Assembly (NCBI RefSeq): GCF_016908495.1
Contig: NZ_JAFBDZ010000003.1
Coordinates: 558,001-622,000, forward strand
From: Rossellomorea pakistanensis
GTDB lineage: Bacteria > Bacillota > Bacilli > Bacillales > Bacillaceae_B
Length of the DNA stretch: 64,000 nt
Direction of reading: 5' to 3'
Shown here: piece by piece, positions 1 to 12,957 of the stretch
Numbering within the stretch: position 1 is the stretch's first letter
Layout: every line of letters starts with the position of its first letter
Notes under the pieces: generated by a model
Database searches by the model: none
What the model saw: only the letters and a program-made list of their open reading frames with translations
Told to the model about the DNA's origin: nothing
Position numbers and translations under genes: made by a program

Positions 1-188
1 GTAAATATTTTGAAGATATCTGTATTCTTGACCAAGCTTTCGTTAAAAATCCAGATCAAAAAGTACGTCAATTCTTAGAATCTAAGGGGGCTACTTTAAC
101 TGACTTCATTCGTTATGAAGTAGGAGAAGGATTAGAGAAGCGTCAAGAAAACTTCGCTGATGAAGTTATGAGCCAAGTGAAAAAATAA
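1..188 (+). CDS. tsf: Translation elongation factor Ts, C-terminal part
   Basis: The last 62 codons of EF-Ts, the nucleotide exchange factor that regenerates EF-Tu-GTP. The gene begins upstream of the window; the reading frame starts at base 3 and ends at TAA 186-188. The visible tail contains the conserved [12 protein letters not shown] stretch followed by FADEV, typical of the EF-Ts C-terminus. It is followed by a strong terminator and then pyrH and frr, the usual rpsB-tsf-pyrH-frr order. Identification is secure from the motif and the neighbours; nothing can be said about the missing N-terminal part. Confidence 0.95.
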   Translation, partial: KYFEDICILDQAFVKNPDQKVRQFLESKGATLTDFIRYEVGEGLEKRQENFADEVMSQVKK

Positions 189-217
189 TGTAGCAGGTAA
201 AATACATTACTTATGCT

Positions 218-1001
<784 letters not shown>

Positions 1002-1002
<1 letters not shown>

Positions 1003-1559
1003 TGCCAAAACAAGTTATGACAAATGCAAATGACAAAATGTCTAAAGCGATTCAAACATTTACACGTGAACTTGCATCGATTCGTGCAGGACGAGCTAAT
1101 GCATCGCTTTTAGACAAAATTACAGTTGATTATTATGGTGCACCAACTCCAGTAAATCAATTAGCAGGTATTTCAATTCCGGAGGCTCGTATGCTTGTCA
1201 TTCAACCATATGATAAATCAGCTTTGGGAGATATTGAAAAAGCGATTTTAAAATCTGATTTAGGTATTACGCCTACAAGTGATGGAAATATTTTGAGAAT
1301 CGTCATTCCTGCTTTAACGGAAGAGCGTCGTAAAGAACTTGTGAAACTTGTGAAGAAAGAAGCAGAAGATGCAAAAGTAGCGATTCGAAACGTTCGACGC
1401 GATGCTAACGATGATCTTAAAAAGCTTGAAAAGAACGGTGAAATTACAGAGGATGATTTAAGAGGTTACTCTGATGACGTTCAGAAGCTTACAGATGATA
1501 ATATCGCTAAAATTGATAGTATTACGAAGGATAAAGAGAAAGAAATTTTAGAAGTATGA
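1002..1559 (+). CDS. frr: Ribosome recycling factor
   Basis: 185-aa ribosome recycling factor, which with EF-G splits post-termination ribosomes. The start overlaps the pyrH stop (TAATG), with AGGGGG about 9 bases upstream inside pyrH. The protein shows the typical helical-bundle start ([20 protein letters not shown]), the [14 protein letters not shown] segment of domain II and [18 protein letters not shown] at the C-terminus. Length equals the family norm. A strong terminator follows. Confidence 0.97.
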
Positions 1560-1563
1560 TTAG

Positions 1564-1590
1564 AAACCCTCTATATTAGGGGGTTTTTTT
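1564..1590 (+). terminator. Intrinsic terminator after frr
   Basis: Nine-bp stem AAACCCTCT / AGGGGGTTT (one G-U pair), 5-nt loop, then TTTT. It closes the tsf-pyrH-frr unit. Confidence 0.88.
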
Positions 1591-1735
1591 ATCATTTAAA
1601 GTAAATTACATAGGTTATACGATAAAATTATTACATACTATAAGGGTTTTAAAATTTATTTTTAAAATTTTCCTATAAATGTGGGATTCGATAAGCTGGA
1701 ATGCTAATTTTTTTACAGATATCCTGATTGTTTTT

Positions 1736-1744
1736 TGTTATGAT
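1736..1744 (+). promoter_or_regulatory. Extended -10 promoter candidate for uppS-cdsA-dxr-rseP
   Basis: TGTTATGAT is an extended -10 element (TGn followed by TATGAT) in the 200-base gap between frr and uppS. No well-placed -35 is evident; TTTACA at 1712-1717 is 21 bases away, too far for a standard spacer. Transcription would start near 1750, about 40 bases ahead of uppS. This rests on pattern matching only. Confidence 0.4.
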
Positions 1745-1790
1745 AGTAAGGGTAAAAACTTTCTTTGATAGTGTAGTGGAGGATTTATTT

Positions 1791-2585
1791 ATGTTAAATA
1801 AAATGAAGTTATGGAAAAGTCAAAAAAAAGATATAGATTTTGATGACCGTTTCCAAGAAGTATTGCAGCATTCTATTCCCCATCATATCGCCATTATTAT
1901 GGATGGAAATGGAAGATGGGCGAAAAAGAGAGCTCTTCCACGCGTTGCAGGCCATCATGAAGGAATGAAGGTTGTTCGTAAAATCACTAGATTAGCGAAT
2001 AAACTGGGTGTTAAAACCCTTACTTTGTATGCATTCTCTACAGAGAATTGGAAACGACCCAAAATGGAAGTTGATTATTTAATGAAGCTACCTGAAGAGT
2101 TTCTTGGTAAATTTCTTCCTGAATTAATAGAAGAAAACGTTAGAGTAACAATGATGGGCTATGATAAGCATTTGCCTGAACATACAGCAAATGCGGTAAT
2201 GAATGCTATGGATGCAACAAAAGATAATGACGGACTTGTATTAAATTTTGCTCTTAATTACGGGTCACGCGCTGAAATCCTTGATGCAGTGAAAAATGTC
2301 TTAAAAGATGTAAATAATGGTATAATAAATGAAGGTCAGATAGATGAAGACACTTTCTCAAACTATCTGATGACTAAAGAATTACCAGATCCGGACTTGT
2401 TAATTCGCACAAGTGGAGAGATTCGTTTAAGTAACTTTATGCTTTGGCAATTAGCTTATACAGAGTTTTGGTTTACACCTGTATTGTGGCCAGATTTTGA
2501 CGAAAAGCATTTAATTGAAGCGATTGAGGCTTTTCAAGGCCGCTCTAGACGGTTTGGTGGTTTGCAAAGTGAGGAATTAAAATGA
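1791..2585 (+). CDS. uppS: Undecaprenyl diphosphate synthase (isoprenyl transferase)
   Basis: 264-aa cis-prenyltransferase that condenses isopentenyl diphosphates onto farnesyl diphosphate to give the C55 lipid carrier for cell-wall polymers. The substrate-binding MDGNGRWA motif (catalytic Asp about residue 38), TLYAFSTENWKRP and RTSGEIRLSNF with FWF further on are all present. The open frame extends to 1728, but GGAGG at 1778-1782 positions ATG 1791 as the start. The last four bases overlap cdsA (ATGA), so the two lipid genes are coupled. Confidence 0.96.
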   Translation: MLNKMKLWKSQKKDIDFDDRFQEVLQHSIPHHIAIIMDGNGRWAKKRALPRVAGHHEGMKVVRKITRLANKLGVKTLTLYAFSTENWKRPKMEVDYLMKLPEEFLGKFLPELIEENVRVTMMGYDKHLPEHTANAVMNAMDATKDNDGLVLNFALNYGSRAEILDAVKNVLKDVNNGIINEGQIDEDTFSNYLMTKELPDPDLLIRTSGEIRLSNFMLWQLAYTEFWFTPVLWPDFDEKHLIEAIEAFQGRSRRFGGLQSEELK

Positions 2586-3379
2586 AGCAAAGAATTATTA
2601 CCGCTATTGTAGCGGCAGCAGTATTTTTACCTATCGTTTTATACGGGAATATGCCGTTTATCATTTTAACGTATTTACTAGCAACAATTGCTTTATTTGA
2701 AACGTTAAAAATGAGAAATCAAACAATCCTGTCTATACCTGGAATGATATCGATCGCACTTTTATGGATTTTTTTGTTGCCGAGCCAATATAATAAAGTA
2801 TTAGAAGATATGGGGCTTTCCAAAATTGAATTAGCCTTGTTAGCGGTTCTATTATTTTTGACCTATACTGTGGTAACAAAAAATCGTTTTACATTTGATG
2901 ATGTTGCATTTTCGACACTTGCCACCTTATATGTAGGAATCGGTTTCTACTACTTTATTGAAACTCGTAATCATGATCAGGGATTGGCCTTTGTATTTTA
3001 TGCATTATTTATCATTTGGACTACAGACTCAGGAGCTTATTTTATTGGACGGGCAATGGGAAAGAAGAAGCTATGGCCTGATATAAGCCCTAATAAAACA
3101 ATCGAGGGTGCTCTTGGCGGTGTTGTGTGTGCGTTAATTGTCGCTGTGATATTCATTTTCTTTGTTGATTTGGGAGGAATATCTATTCCAAAACTCCTGA
3201 TTGTAACAGCGATATTATCTGCCTTCGGACAAATTGGGGATTTAGTGGAATCAGCTCTTAAGCGTCACTATGCAGTGAAGGATTCTGGTCAACTATTGCC
3301 AGGTCATGGAGGAATTCTAGATCGATTCGATAGTTTATTATTTGTCCTTCCTTTGTTGCATTTTCTTGTTTTTGTTTAA
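2582..3379 (+). CDS. cdsA: Phosphatidate cytidylyltransferase (CDP-diglyceride synthase)
   Basis: 265-aa integral membrane enzyme that makes CDP-diacylglycerol from phosphatidate and CTP, the precursor of phosphatidylglycerol (pgsA lies in the same window). About eight hydrophobic segments are visible. The family signature is near residues 220-248: SALKRHYAVKDSG, then LPGHGGILDRFDS. It overlaps uppS by four bases and is followed at a short distance by dxr. Confidence 0.96.
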   Translation: MKQRIITAIVAAAVFLPIVLYGNMPFIILTYLLATIALFETLKMRNQTILSIPGMISIALLWIFLLPSQYNKVLEDMGLSKIELALLAVLLFLTYTVVTKNRFTFDDVAFSTLATLYVGIGFYYFIETRNHDQGLAFVFYALFIIWTTDSGAYFIGRAMGKKKLWPDISPNKTIEGALGGVVCALIVAVIFIFFVDLGGISIPKLLIVTAILSAFGQIGDLVESALKRHYAVKDSGQLLPGHGGILDRFDSLLFVLPLLHFLVFV

Positions 3380-3409
3380 ACGGTTGGCAGAGATTGAGGA
3401 GTGAAAAGA

Positions 3410-4552
3410 TTGAAGAAGATTAGTTTAATGGGGGCAACAGGGTCGATTGGAATGCAAACCCTTGACATTATTAGGGAACACCCTGATAAGTTTCAATTGG
3501 TCGCAATGTCTGCAGGTAGAAACATTGAAGACACAAGAAAAATCATAAATGAATTTCGACCTAAATTGGTTTCTGTACAAAGTGAAGAGGATGCTATTAA
3601 AATTAAATCAGAAAACACATCTTCCATGATCGTTCTTTTCGGAGAAGAGGGACTTGTGGAAGTTGCATGTCAACACGACGCAGACATAATTGTAAATGCT
3701 GTCTTAGGAAGTGTTGGACTATATCCGACACTTCAAGCAATTGAGGCTGGAAAGGATATTGCAATTGCAAATAAAGAAACACTTGTCATAGCAGGTCATT
3801 TAGTAATGAAGGCTGCTAGAGAAAAAGGTGTATCTATACTTCCAGTAGATAGTGAGCATTCTGCCATTTTCCAATGCTTACAAGGTGAAAGTGAGAAGAA
3901 TATTGAGAAATTGATCATCACTGCGTCAGGAGGTAGTTTTCGAGATAGAACAAGAGAGGATCTTTTAGGAGTAACGGTTGAAGAAGCATTAAACCATCCA
4001 AATTGGTCAATGGGTGCAAAAATCACCATAGATTCGGCGACAATGATGAATAAGGGTCTTGAAGTACTTGAAGCACATTGGCTGTTTGATATCCCGTTTG
4101 ATAAAATAAATGTTCTCTTACATAGAGAGAGTATTATTCACTCAATGGTGGAATTTCATGATAGCTCTGTTATGGCACAACTTGGAACACCCGATATGAG
4201 AGTTCCAATACAATATGCTCTTACATTTCCAGATAGATTCCCTAGAAAGCAGATGAGTAAGTTAAACCTAGCAGATATTGGCACATTACATTTTGAGAAG
4301 ATGGATTACGAACGATTCCGCTGTTTAGCATTTGCATTTGAATCGGGGAAAATTGGTGGATCAATGCCAACGGTTTTAAATGCAGCAAATGAAGCGGCTG
4401 TTGACCTTTTCCTTAAAGGGAAAATCACTTTCTTAGAAATCGAGGATATAATTGAAAAATCAATATCAAAGCATAATACTATCAAGAATCCAAGTCTTGA
4501 TACAATTAGACAGCTTGATCATGAGACTAGAAGCTCTATTTATTCCCTTTAA
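3410..4552 (+). CDS. dxr: 1-deoxy-D-xylulose 5-phosphate reductoisomerase
   Basis: 380-aa NADPH-dependent enzyme of the non-mevalonate isoprenoid pathway, converting DXP to MEP, so it ultimately feeds UppS. The N-terminal dinucleotide motif GATGSIG is followed by catalytic-domain segments [18 protein letters not shown] and TASGGSFR. The frame is open from GTG 3401, but that codon touches the GAGGA Shine-Dalgarno. TTG 3410 has normal spacing and gives the family-like start [14 protein letters not shown], so I prefer TTG. Confidence 0.94.
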   Translation: MKKISLMGATGSIGMQTLDIIREHPDKFQLVAMSAGRNIEDTRKIINEFRPKLVSVQSEEDAIKIKSENTSSMIVLFGEEGLVEVACQHDADIIVNAVLGSVGLYPTLQAIEAGKDIAIANKETLVIAGHLVMKAAREKGVSILPVDSEHSAIFQCLQGESEKNIEKLIITASGGSFRDRTREDLLGVTVEEALNHPNWSMGAKITIDSATMMNKGLEVLEAHWLFDIPFDKINVLLHRESIIHSMVEFHDSSVMAQLGTPDMRVPIQYALTFPDRFPRKQMSKLNLADIGTLHFEKMDYERFRCLAFAFESGKIGGSMPTVLNAANEAAVDLFLKGKITFLEIEDIIEKSISKHNTIKNPSLDTIRQLDHETRSSIYSL

Positions 4553-4624
4553 AATATAAACGGAAAGTGAAATCGAAAAGTACTCTGCACGATAAGAAAT
4601 GAATTTGAAAAGGTGGTTTTTCAT

Positions 4625-5881
4625 TTGCAAACAGTGATAGCCTTTATCGTCATTTTTGGCGCACTTGTTTTCTTTCATGAACTCGGACACTTCATATTTG
4701 CGAAACGAGCAGGGATTCTTTGCCGTGAATTTGCAATAGGGTTTGGCCCGAAAGTGTTCTCCTATAAAAAAAGTGAAACAACTTATACGATACGTTTATT
4801 ACCTTTAGGTGGATTTGTTCGTATGGCAGGGGAAGATCCCGAGATGGTTGAATTGAAACCAGGCTATCGGGTAGGACTCTTGTTAAATCGTGATGAAACC
4901 ATTAAGAAAATTGTGGTTAACAATAAGGATCGTTTTCAAAACTTACGTGTAATTGAAGTAGAAGAAGCAGATCTCGAACACAAATTATTTATTCGAGGCT
5001 ACGAAGAAGAGGATGAAGAAGCGACAACTTTTACAATTGACAGAGAAGCTGTGATAGTAGAGGATGGTGTAGAAACACAAATTGCCCCTTGGGATCGACA
5101 ATTTGCTTCAAAAACTTTAGGGCAAAGAGCGATGGCTATTTTTGCAGGTCCATTATTTAACTTTATCTTAGCTTTCTTTATATTCTTACTTGTAGGTTTA
5201 TTGCAGGGAGTACCAACGAATGATCCTGTTCTAGGAAATTTAACAGATGATGGAGCTGCTAAAGAGGCAGGTCTTCAAACTGGTGATATCGTTCAAAGTA
5301 TTGATAATAGTGAAATTTCAACATGGGAAGATATCGTAAAAGTGATTCAGAAGCATCCTGGGGATGAATTAGTATTCACTGTGGATAGAAATGGAGAGTC
5401 ACAAGACATTTCCGTTACCCCTAAGCCTCAAGAGATTGAAGGGGAGGAAATTGGGATTATAGGTGTTCATAGCCCAGTTGAAAAGTCGCCACTCCGCGTC
5501 ATAGGTAATGGATTTGAGCAAACCTACGAATGGACTAAGATGATATTTGTTATGTTAGGAAAATTGGTCACAGGTCAATTTTCGATTGATGCCTTATCTG
5601 GTCCAGTAGGAATTTACCATTCCACAGATGTGGTTGCCAAATCCGGCATCTTCTATTTGATGAAGTGGGGAGCAATATTAAGTATTAACCTTGGTATTAT
5701 GAACTTGCTGCCTGTTCCGGCACTTGACGGTGGAAGATTAATGTTTTTCGCGGTAGAAGCAGTACGAGGTAAGCCTGTCGACCGCCAAAAAGAGGGAATG
5801 GTTCACTTTATAGGTTTTGCCCTTTTAATGGTCCTGATGTTAGTTGTAACATGGAATGATATCCAGAGATTCTTCCTCTAG
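4625..5881 (+). CDS. rseP: Site-2-type intramembrane zinc metalloprotease RseP/RasP
   Basis: 418-aa polytopic membrane protease of the S2P family (RasP/YluC in B. subtilis, which cleaves anti-sigma factors and remnant signal peptides). The zinc-binding HELGH lies in the first membrane segment (VFFHELGHFIFAKRAG). A PDZ domain occupies roughly residues 205-290, and the LDG motif (NLLPVPALDGGRL) near the C-terminus supplies the third metal ligand. The frame is open from GTG 4613, but AAAGGTGG at 4608-4615 points to TTG 4625, giving MQTVIAFIVIFGALVFFHELGH. Confidence 0.95.
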   Translation: MQTVIAFIVIFGALVFFHELGHFIFAKRAGILCREFAIGFGPKVFSYKKSETTYTIRLLPLGGFVRMAGEDPEMVELKPGYRVGLLLNRDETIKKIVVNNKDRFQNLRVIEVEEADLEHKLFIRGYEEEDEEATTFTIDREAVIVEDGVETQIAPWDRQFASKTLGQRAMAIFAGPLFNFILAFFIFLLVGLLQGVPTNDPVLGNLTDDGAAKEAGLQTGDIVQSIDNSEISTWEDIVKVIQKHPGDELVFTVDRNGESQDISVTPKPQEIEGEEIGIIGVHSPVEKSPLRVIGNGFEQTYEWTKMIFVMLGKLVTGQFSIDALSGPVGIYHSTDVVAKSGIFYLMKWGAILSINLGIMNLLPVPALDGGRLMFFAVEAVRGKPVDRQKEGMVHFIGFALLMVLMLVVTWNDIQRFFL

Positions 5882-5900
5882 GAGATTCAATTTAAAGAGT

Positions 5901-6009
5901 GGTTGACTTACAAACATGTAATGAATCACCATTACAATATATAGAAGTGGATCCTGAATTGTTTCTATCTATGTAAAGTGATTTCATAACAATGTAAGTC
6001 AACCTTTTT
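5901..6009 (+). terminator. Long-range 12-bp inverted repeat ending in a T-tract, rseP-proS gap
   Basis: GGTTGACTTACA (5901-5912) pairs perfectly with TGTAAGTCAACC (5993-6004), followed by TTTTT. The 80-nt interior holds a smaller hairpin (GTAATG / CATTAC). It probably terminates or attenuates transcription between rseP and proS. I looked for T-box features (AGGGTGGNACCGCG) and found none. Confidence 0.65.
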
Positions 6010-6037
6010 AACTACGAACGAAGTTGAGAGGTGCTAG

Positions 6038-7747
<1,710 letters not shown>

Positions 7748-7776
7748 TGAATCCATGATATGATAATACAAGTAAG

Positions 7777-7875
7777 AAGGGGCTGACCCTAGTAAGCAGA
7801 TAATTAGGTCGGAATGAATAGAATGATTCAATCTACTATTCTTCGTGTTCTATTGTCGAAAAGGGTCACCCCTTT
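7777..7875 (+). repeat. Inverted-repeat stem-loop in the proS-polC gap
   Basis: AAGGGGCTGACCCT (7777-7790) pairs with AGGGTCACCCCTT (7862-7874) apart from one bulged base, enclosing about 70 nt. There is no good T-tract, so a terminator role is uncertain. The TGACC core resembles several other intergenic stem-loops in this window. Confidence 0.6.
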
Positions 7876-7938
7876 AGTCTGTTTATAATGAATTGGAGTT
7901 TACTATACAAATAGGTAGATGAGAGGGGGAGAGAAATC

Positions 7939-10900
7939 ATGCAACTAGATGGGAAGAAGGAACGTTTTCAATTATTATTACAGCAGTTAGATTTAACTGA
8001 CGACGCTTATGTGTCGTATTTTCAAAATGCCGAAATTGAAAAATTGGTAGTCGATCGAGTAGAAAAGAAATGGCATTTTTACTTTAATTTTGAGAAACTG
8101 CTGCCTTGCACAATTTGGACTCGATTTTCTAATTCATTACAAAAAGCATTTCAACATATTGCTAAAGTCCAATTTAGCTTAAGAGTAGCTGACTCAAATT
8201 TTACTCATGAGCTTGTACTTGATTATTGGAATGAATGTATAAAAGAAATTGACGGAATTTCTCCTCCATTATTGGCACTATTAAATAATAATGTTCCAAA
8301 AATTCAGGGGAATAAAATTCTAGTAGAAACTTCTAGTGAAATGGAAGCAATGGCGATAAAAAATAAGTATGGTCCTGTTATTTCTAATATTTTTCAAAAC
8401 TTTGGATTTCCTACACTTCAAGTGGAAGCAACGAAAATCGAATCAGCTAATAATCAAGATGATTACCAGAAATTCTTAGAAGAAAAAAGAAAAGAAGATG
8501 AAGAACGTGGAAAACAAGCTGTAATAGAAATGCAGAAAAAAGAAAATGAAAAGTCGAATGGTGATGACGCTCCAACCGGTCCACTAATGATAGGCTTAAC
8601 CATTAAAGATGACGCTGATTTCAGAAAGATGGAGGACATCGTCGATGAAGAACGCAGGATCGCATTAGAAGGATACATTTTTGATGCTGAAACTAAAGAG
8701 CTGCGAAGCGGAAGAACGTTGCTAACGTTTAAAGTTACTGATTATACAAGTTCATTCCTAGTGAAAATGTTCTCTCGTGACAAAGAAGATGCAGCCATGA
8801 TGGAACATGTTAAAAAAGGGATGTGGGTTCGGTGTCGTGGAAGTATACAAAATGATACCTTTGTACGCGACCTTGTCATGATTGCGAATGACATTAATGA
8901 AATTAAACCTGTACTTCGATTAGATACTGCACCACAAGACGAGCGTAGAGTAGAATTACATTTGCATACCCCGATGAGTCAAATGGATGCGGTTTCGTCT
9001 GTAAGTGATTTGGTTAGTCAAGCGAAAAGATGGGGGCATAAAGCCATTGCGATTACTGATCATGCAGTTGCTCAATCTTTTCCAGAGGCATATAGTGCTA
9101 GTAAAAAAAATGATATTAAGATGATTTATGGATTAGAAGCTAATCTTGTAGATGATGGAGTACCGATTGCCTATAACGACACTCATATCCCACTAGATGA
9201 TGACACGACATATGTGGTATTTGACGTAGAAACAACAGGTCTTTCAGCGGTGTATGATACGATTATTGAGCTTGCTGCTGTAAAGATTCGCAATGGAGAA
9301 ATCATTGACCGTTTCGAATCTTTTGCTAATCCGCATCATCGTCTTTCAGCAACAACGATTGATTTAACAGGGATTACAGATGATATGGTAGAAAATGCAC
9401 CTGAGATAGGTGATGTATTAAAGGATTATTTTAATTGGGTAGAGGATGGGATTCTCGTTGCCCATAATGCATCATTTGATATGGGATTTCTGAATGTTGG
9501 ATATAAACAATGCGGACTTGGAAAAGCAGAAAATCCAGTTATTGATACATTAGAGCTTGCGAGATTACTATATCCTGAAATGAAAAATCATCGACTCAAT
9601 ACGCTTGCCAAGAAATTTGATGTAGAGCTCACACAGCATCATCGTGCCATCTACGATGCTGAAGCAACGGGATACCTTTTAATTAAAATGTTGAAGGATG
9701 CCCTTGAAAAAGGGATCCACTATCATGACCAGTTCAATGACTTTATGGGGAAAGGTGATGCATACAAACGTTCACGCCCTTATCATTGCACACTTCTTGC
9801 TCAAACAGAAGAAGGTTTAAAGAATTTGTACAAGCTTGTTTCCATTTCGCACATGAATTATTTTTATCGAGTTCCAAGAATCCCAAGATCTCAATTACAG
9901 AAGTACCGATCTGGAATTTTAGTTGGATCTGGATGTGCAAAAGGAGAAGTTTTTGAAGGAATGATGCAAAAAGCTCCTGAAGAGGTTGAAGATACGGCAA
10001 GATTCTATGATTATATTGAGGTCCAACCGAAGGAAGTTTATCAGCACCTTATAGAGCTTGAGCTTGTTCAAAACCAGAAGAATTTAGAGGACATAATTAA
10101 AAAACTAATCGCATTGGGCGTTAAATTAGAAATTCCTGTAGTAGCGACTGGAAACGTCCATTATTTGAACCCGAATGATAAGATATACCGAAAGATATTA
10201 GTATCATCTCAAGGGGGCGCCAATCCCTTAAATCGTCATACATTACCAGACGTTCATTTTAGAACAACGAACGAAATGCTAGATTCTTTCCGCTTTTTAG
10301 GCGAAGAAAAAGCAAAAGAGATTGTCGTGACCAATTCTAATAAGATAGCTGATCTAATTGAAGAGATTAAACCAATTAAAGATGATCTATATACACCTAA
10401 AATTGAAGGTGCAGATGAAGAGATGCGTAGAATGAGCTATGATATGGCTAAAAGTATCTACGGCGATCAGCTTCCAGAAATAGTAGAAGCAAGACTTGAA
10501 AAGGAATTAAAAAGTATAATTGGACATGGATTTGCGGTTATTTATCTCATTTCACATAAATTGGTTAAGAAATCTCTAGATGATGGCTACCTAGTAGGGT
10601 CACGTGGATCTGTCGGGTCGTCTTTTGTTGCGACAATGACAGAGATTACAGAGGTAAATCCGCTTCCGCCACATTATGTATGTCCTAGTTGCCGTCACTC
10701 AGAATTTTTTAATGATGGGTCTGTTGGTTCAGGTTTTGATTTACCAGACAAATACTGCCCTGAATGTGGAACAACATACCGTAAAGATGGACATGATATT
10801 CCTTTTGAAACGTTTCTTGGTTTTAAAGGAGATAAAGTTCCTGATATCGATCTGAACTTCTCAGGAGAATATCAACCAATCGCACATAACTATACAAAGA

Positions 10901-12261
10901 TCCTCTTTGGGGAAGAATATGTTTACCGTGCAGGAACAATTGGAACTGTCGCTGAAAAAACAGCATTCGGTTATGTAAAAGGATATGCATCAGATAACAA
11001 TATCCAAATCAGAGGTGCTGAGATCGATCGGTTAGTAAAAGGGTGTACAGGGGTAAAACGTACGACTGGACAACATCCAGGAGGAATCATCGTAGTCCCT
11101 GATTATATGGATATCTTTGATTTTTCACCGATTCAATTCCCTGCAGATGATACGAAATCAGAATGGAAAACCACGCATTTTGATTTCCATTCCATACATG
11201 ATAATCTATTGAAACTCGATATTCTTGGACACGATGATCCAACAGTTATTCGTATGTTACAGGATTTATCAGGGATAGATCCAAAAACGATCCCTACCGA
11301 TGATCCGGAAGTCATGAAAATTTTTAGCGGAACAGAATCATTGGGTGTAACAGAAGAGCAAATTATGTGTAAGACAGGTACATTGGGAATTCCTGAGTTC
11401 GGTACAAGATTCGTTCGGCAAATGCTTGAGGATACAAAGCCAACGACATTTTCAGAGCTTGTTCAAATTTCGGGATTATCGCATGGTACAGATGTTTGGT
11501 TAGGGAACGCCCAGGAACTCATTCACAATAACACTTGCACATTAAGTGAAGTGATAGGTTGTCGAGATGATATAATGGTTTACTTGATTTATCAAGGCTT
11601 AGAACCATCACTTGCCTTTAAGATAATGGAATTTGTTCGTAAAGGTAAAGGTCTAAACGATGAGTGGGAAGAGGATATGAAGAACAACGGTGTTCCTGAT
11701 TGGTATATAGATTCATGTAAAAAAATTAAATATATGTTCCCTAAAGCCCACGCAGCAGCTTATGTATTGATGGCCGTTAGAATTGCTTATTTCAAGGTGC
11801 ACCATGCATTACTTTATTATGCAGCCTATTTTACCGTACGTGCGGAAGATTTTGATATTGAAGCAATGGTAAGGGGATCACAAGCTGTTCGAGCGAAAAT
11901 AGAAGAGATTAATGCCAAAGGTCTAGATGCATCACCTAAAGAGAAAAATACTTTAACAGTTCTAGAACTCGCTTTAGAGATGTGTGAAAGGGGCTATAAG
12001 TTCCAAAAGGTAGATTTGTATCGTTCTTCAGCAACGGATTTTATTATTGACGGTAATTCACTGATTCCACCATTTAATTCGATTCCTGGATTAGGCACAA
12101 ACGCCGCTATAAATATTGTAAAAGCAAGAGAAGATGGGGAGTTTCTTTCAAAAGAGGATCTTCAACAGCGTGGTAGAGTGTCAAAGACGATTATCGAATA
12201 TTTAACTAATCATGGATGTTTAGATTCATTACCGGACCAAAATCAATTATCATTGTTCTAA
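7939..12261 (+). CDS. polC: DNA polymerase III alpha subunit, PolC type (with 3'-5' exonuclease)
   Basis: 1440-aa replicative polymerase of low-GC Gram-positives. In order: an N-terminal region (1-180), a charged linker rich in Lys and Glu (about 170-215), an OB-fold (about 235-310), the first PHP part ([12 protein letters not shown] near 337), the DEDD exonuclease inserted in PHP (VVFDVETTG near 424), the second PHP part, a Cys4 zinc motif (CPSCRH ... CPECG, about 914-945), the polymerase active-site region ([13 protein letters not shown] near 967), and a helix-hairpin-helix-like end. A strong AGAGGGGGAGAG precedes ATG 7939. Length and domain order are those of PolC, not DnaE. Confidence 0.97.
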   Translation: MQLDGKKERFQLLLQQLDLTDDAYVSYFQNAEIEKLVVDRVEKKWHFYFNFEKLLPCTIWTRFSNSLQKAFQHIAKVQFSLRVADSNFTHELVLDYWNECIKEIDGISPPLLALLNNNVPKIQGNKILVETSSEMEAMAIKNKYGPVISNIFQNFGFPTLQVEATKIESANNQDDYQKFLEEKRKEDEERGKQAVIEMQKKENEKSNGDDAPTGPLMIGLTIKDDADFRKMEDIVDEERRIALEGYIFDAETKELRSGRTLLTFKVTDYTSSFLVKMFSRDKEDAAMMEHVKKGMWVRCRGSIQNDTFVRDLVMIANDINEIKPVLRLDTAPQDERRVELHLHTPMSQMDAVSSVSDLVSQAKRWGHKAIAITDHAVAQSFPEAYSASKKNDIKMIYGLEANLVDDGVPIAYNDTHIPLDDDTTYVVFDVETTGLSAVYDTIIELAAVKIRNGEIIDRFESFANPHHRLSATTIDLTGITDDMVENAPEIGDVLKDYFNWVEDGILVAHNASFDMGFLNVGYKQCGLGKAENPVIDTLELARLLYPEMKNHRLNTLAKKFDVELTQHHRAIYDAEATGYLLIKMLKDALEKGIHYHDQFNDFMGKGDAYKRSRPYHCTLLAQTEEGLKNLYKLVSISHMNYFYRVPRIPRSQLQKYRSGILVGSGCAKGEVFEGMMQKAPEEVEDTARFYDYIEVQPKEVYQHLIELELVQNQKNLEDIIKKLIALGVKLEIPVVATGNVHYLNPNDKIYRKILVSSQGGANPLNRHTLPDVHFRTTNEMLDSFRFLGEEKAKEIVVTNSNKIADLIEEIKPIKDDLYTPKIEGADEEMRRMSYDMAKSIYGDQLPEIVEARLEKELKSIIGHGFAVIYLISHKLVKKSLDDGYLVGSRGSVGSSFVATMTEITEVNPLPPHYVCPSCRHSEFFNDGSVGSGFDLPDKYCPECGTTYRKDGHDIPFETFLGFKGDKVPDIDLNFSGEYQPIAHNYTKILFGEEYVYRAGTIGTVAEKTAFGYVKGYASDNNIQIRGAEIDRLVKGCTGVKRTTGQHPGGIIVVPDYMDIFDFSPIQFPADDTKSEWKTTHFDFHSIHDNLLKLDILGHDDPTVIRMLQDLSGIDPKTIPTDDPEVMKIFSGTESLGVTEEQIMCKTGTLGIPEFGTRFVRQMLEDTKPTTFSELVQISGLSHGTDVWLGNAQELIHNNTCTLSEVIGCRDDIMVYLIYQGLEPSLAFKIMEFVRKGKGLNDEWEEDMKNNGVPDWYIDSCKKIKYMFPKAHAAAYVLMAVRIAYFKVHHALLYYAAYFTVRAEDFDIEAMVRGSQAVRAKIEEINAKGLDASPKEKNTLTVLELALEMCERGYKFQKVDLYRSSATDFIIDGNSLIPPFNSIPGLGTNAAINIVKAREDGEFLSKEDLQQRGRVSKTIIEYLTNHGCLDSLPDQNQLSLF

Positions 12262-12347
12262 ACTCTATACTGGCAGGCGGTTTTGTTTGCATAAAAATGT
12301 TGATTATGGTATATTTTTATTGGAAATACTAAAGATAACTCTGAAGA

Positions 12348-12378
12348 AAAGAGTGGGGCCACCCCACTCTTTCGTTTT
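12348..12378 (+). terminator. Intrinsic terminator after polC
   Basis: Perfect 11-bp stem AAAGAGTGGGG / CCCCACTCTTT with a 3-nt loop, followed by CGTTTTT. It separates polC from the rimP-nusA operon. Confidence 0.9.
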
Positions 12379-12447
12379 TGCTTAGGGTAATTATTGAACT
12401 GGAGCATCCATTTCTTGGTTCATATTCTTCTTAACCAGGAGGTCTGT

Positions 12448-12918
12448 ATGAGTAAGATAACTGAACTTGTTGATGAACTAATCACACCTATATTAGATGA
12501 GATGTCACTAGAGTTAGTCGACACAGAATACGTCAAAGAAGGTTCCAGCTGGTTTCTTCGTGTATTTATTGACAAGGATACAGGTGTAGATATTGAGGAA
12601 TGTGGAATCGTAAGCGAACGTTTAGGAGAAAAACTAGATGAATTAGACCCAATTCCACATAATTATTTCCTAGAGGTTTCTTCGCCTGGCGCTGAACGTC
12701 CACTAAAAAAGGATAAAGACTTTGAAAGAGCCATTGGAAAAAATGTTTATGTAAAAACCTATGAGCCCATTCAAGGTGAAAAAGCGTTTGAAGGCAAGCT
12801 AATTTCTTATGATAGTGAGTCTTTAACAATAGAAGTAAAGATTAAAACTAGAAAAAAACAGGTTGATATTCCAACAGAGAAAGTTGCAAAAGCTAGACTT
12901 GCCGTCACTTTTTCTTAA
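12448..12918 (+). CDS. rimP: Ribosome maturation factor RimP
   Basis: 156-aa RimP (YlxS), needed for 30S subunit maturation. Recognisable segments are [22 protein letters not shown], the GVDIEECG motif and [12 protein letters not shown]. An AGGAGG at 12437-12442 sets ATG 12448; the frame extends upstream to 12394 without a ribosome-binding site. First gene of the conserved rimP-nusA-ylxR-ylxQ-infB-ylxP-rbfA operon. Confidence 0.95.
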   Translation: MSKITELVDELITPILDEMSLELVDTEYVKEGSSWFLRVFIDKDTGVDIEECGIVSERLGEKLDELDPIPHNYFLEVSSPGAERPLKKDKDFERAIGKNVYVKTYEPIQGEKAFEGKLISYDSESLTIEVKIKTRKKQVDIPTEKVAKARLAVTFS

Positions 12919-12957
12919 AAAGGAAACACCTTAAGTAGAAGGGGGATGACATATTCC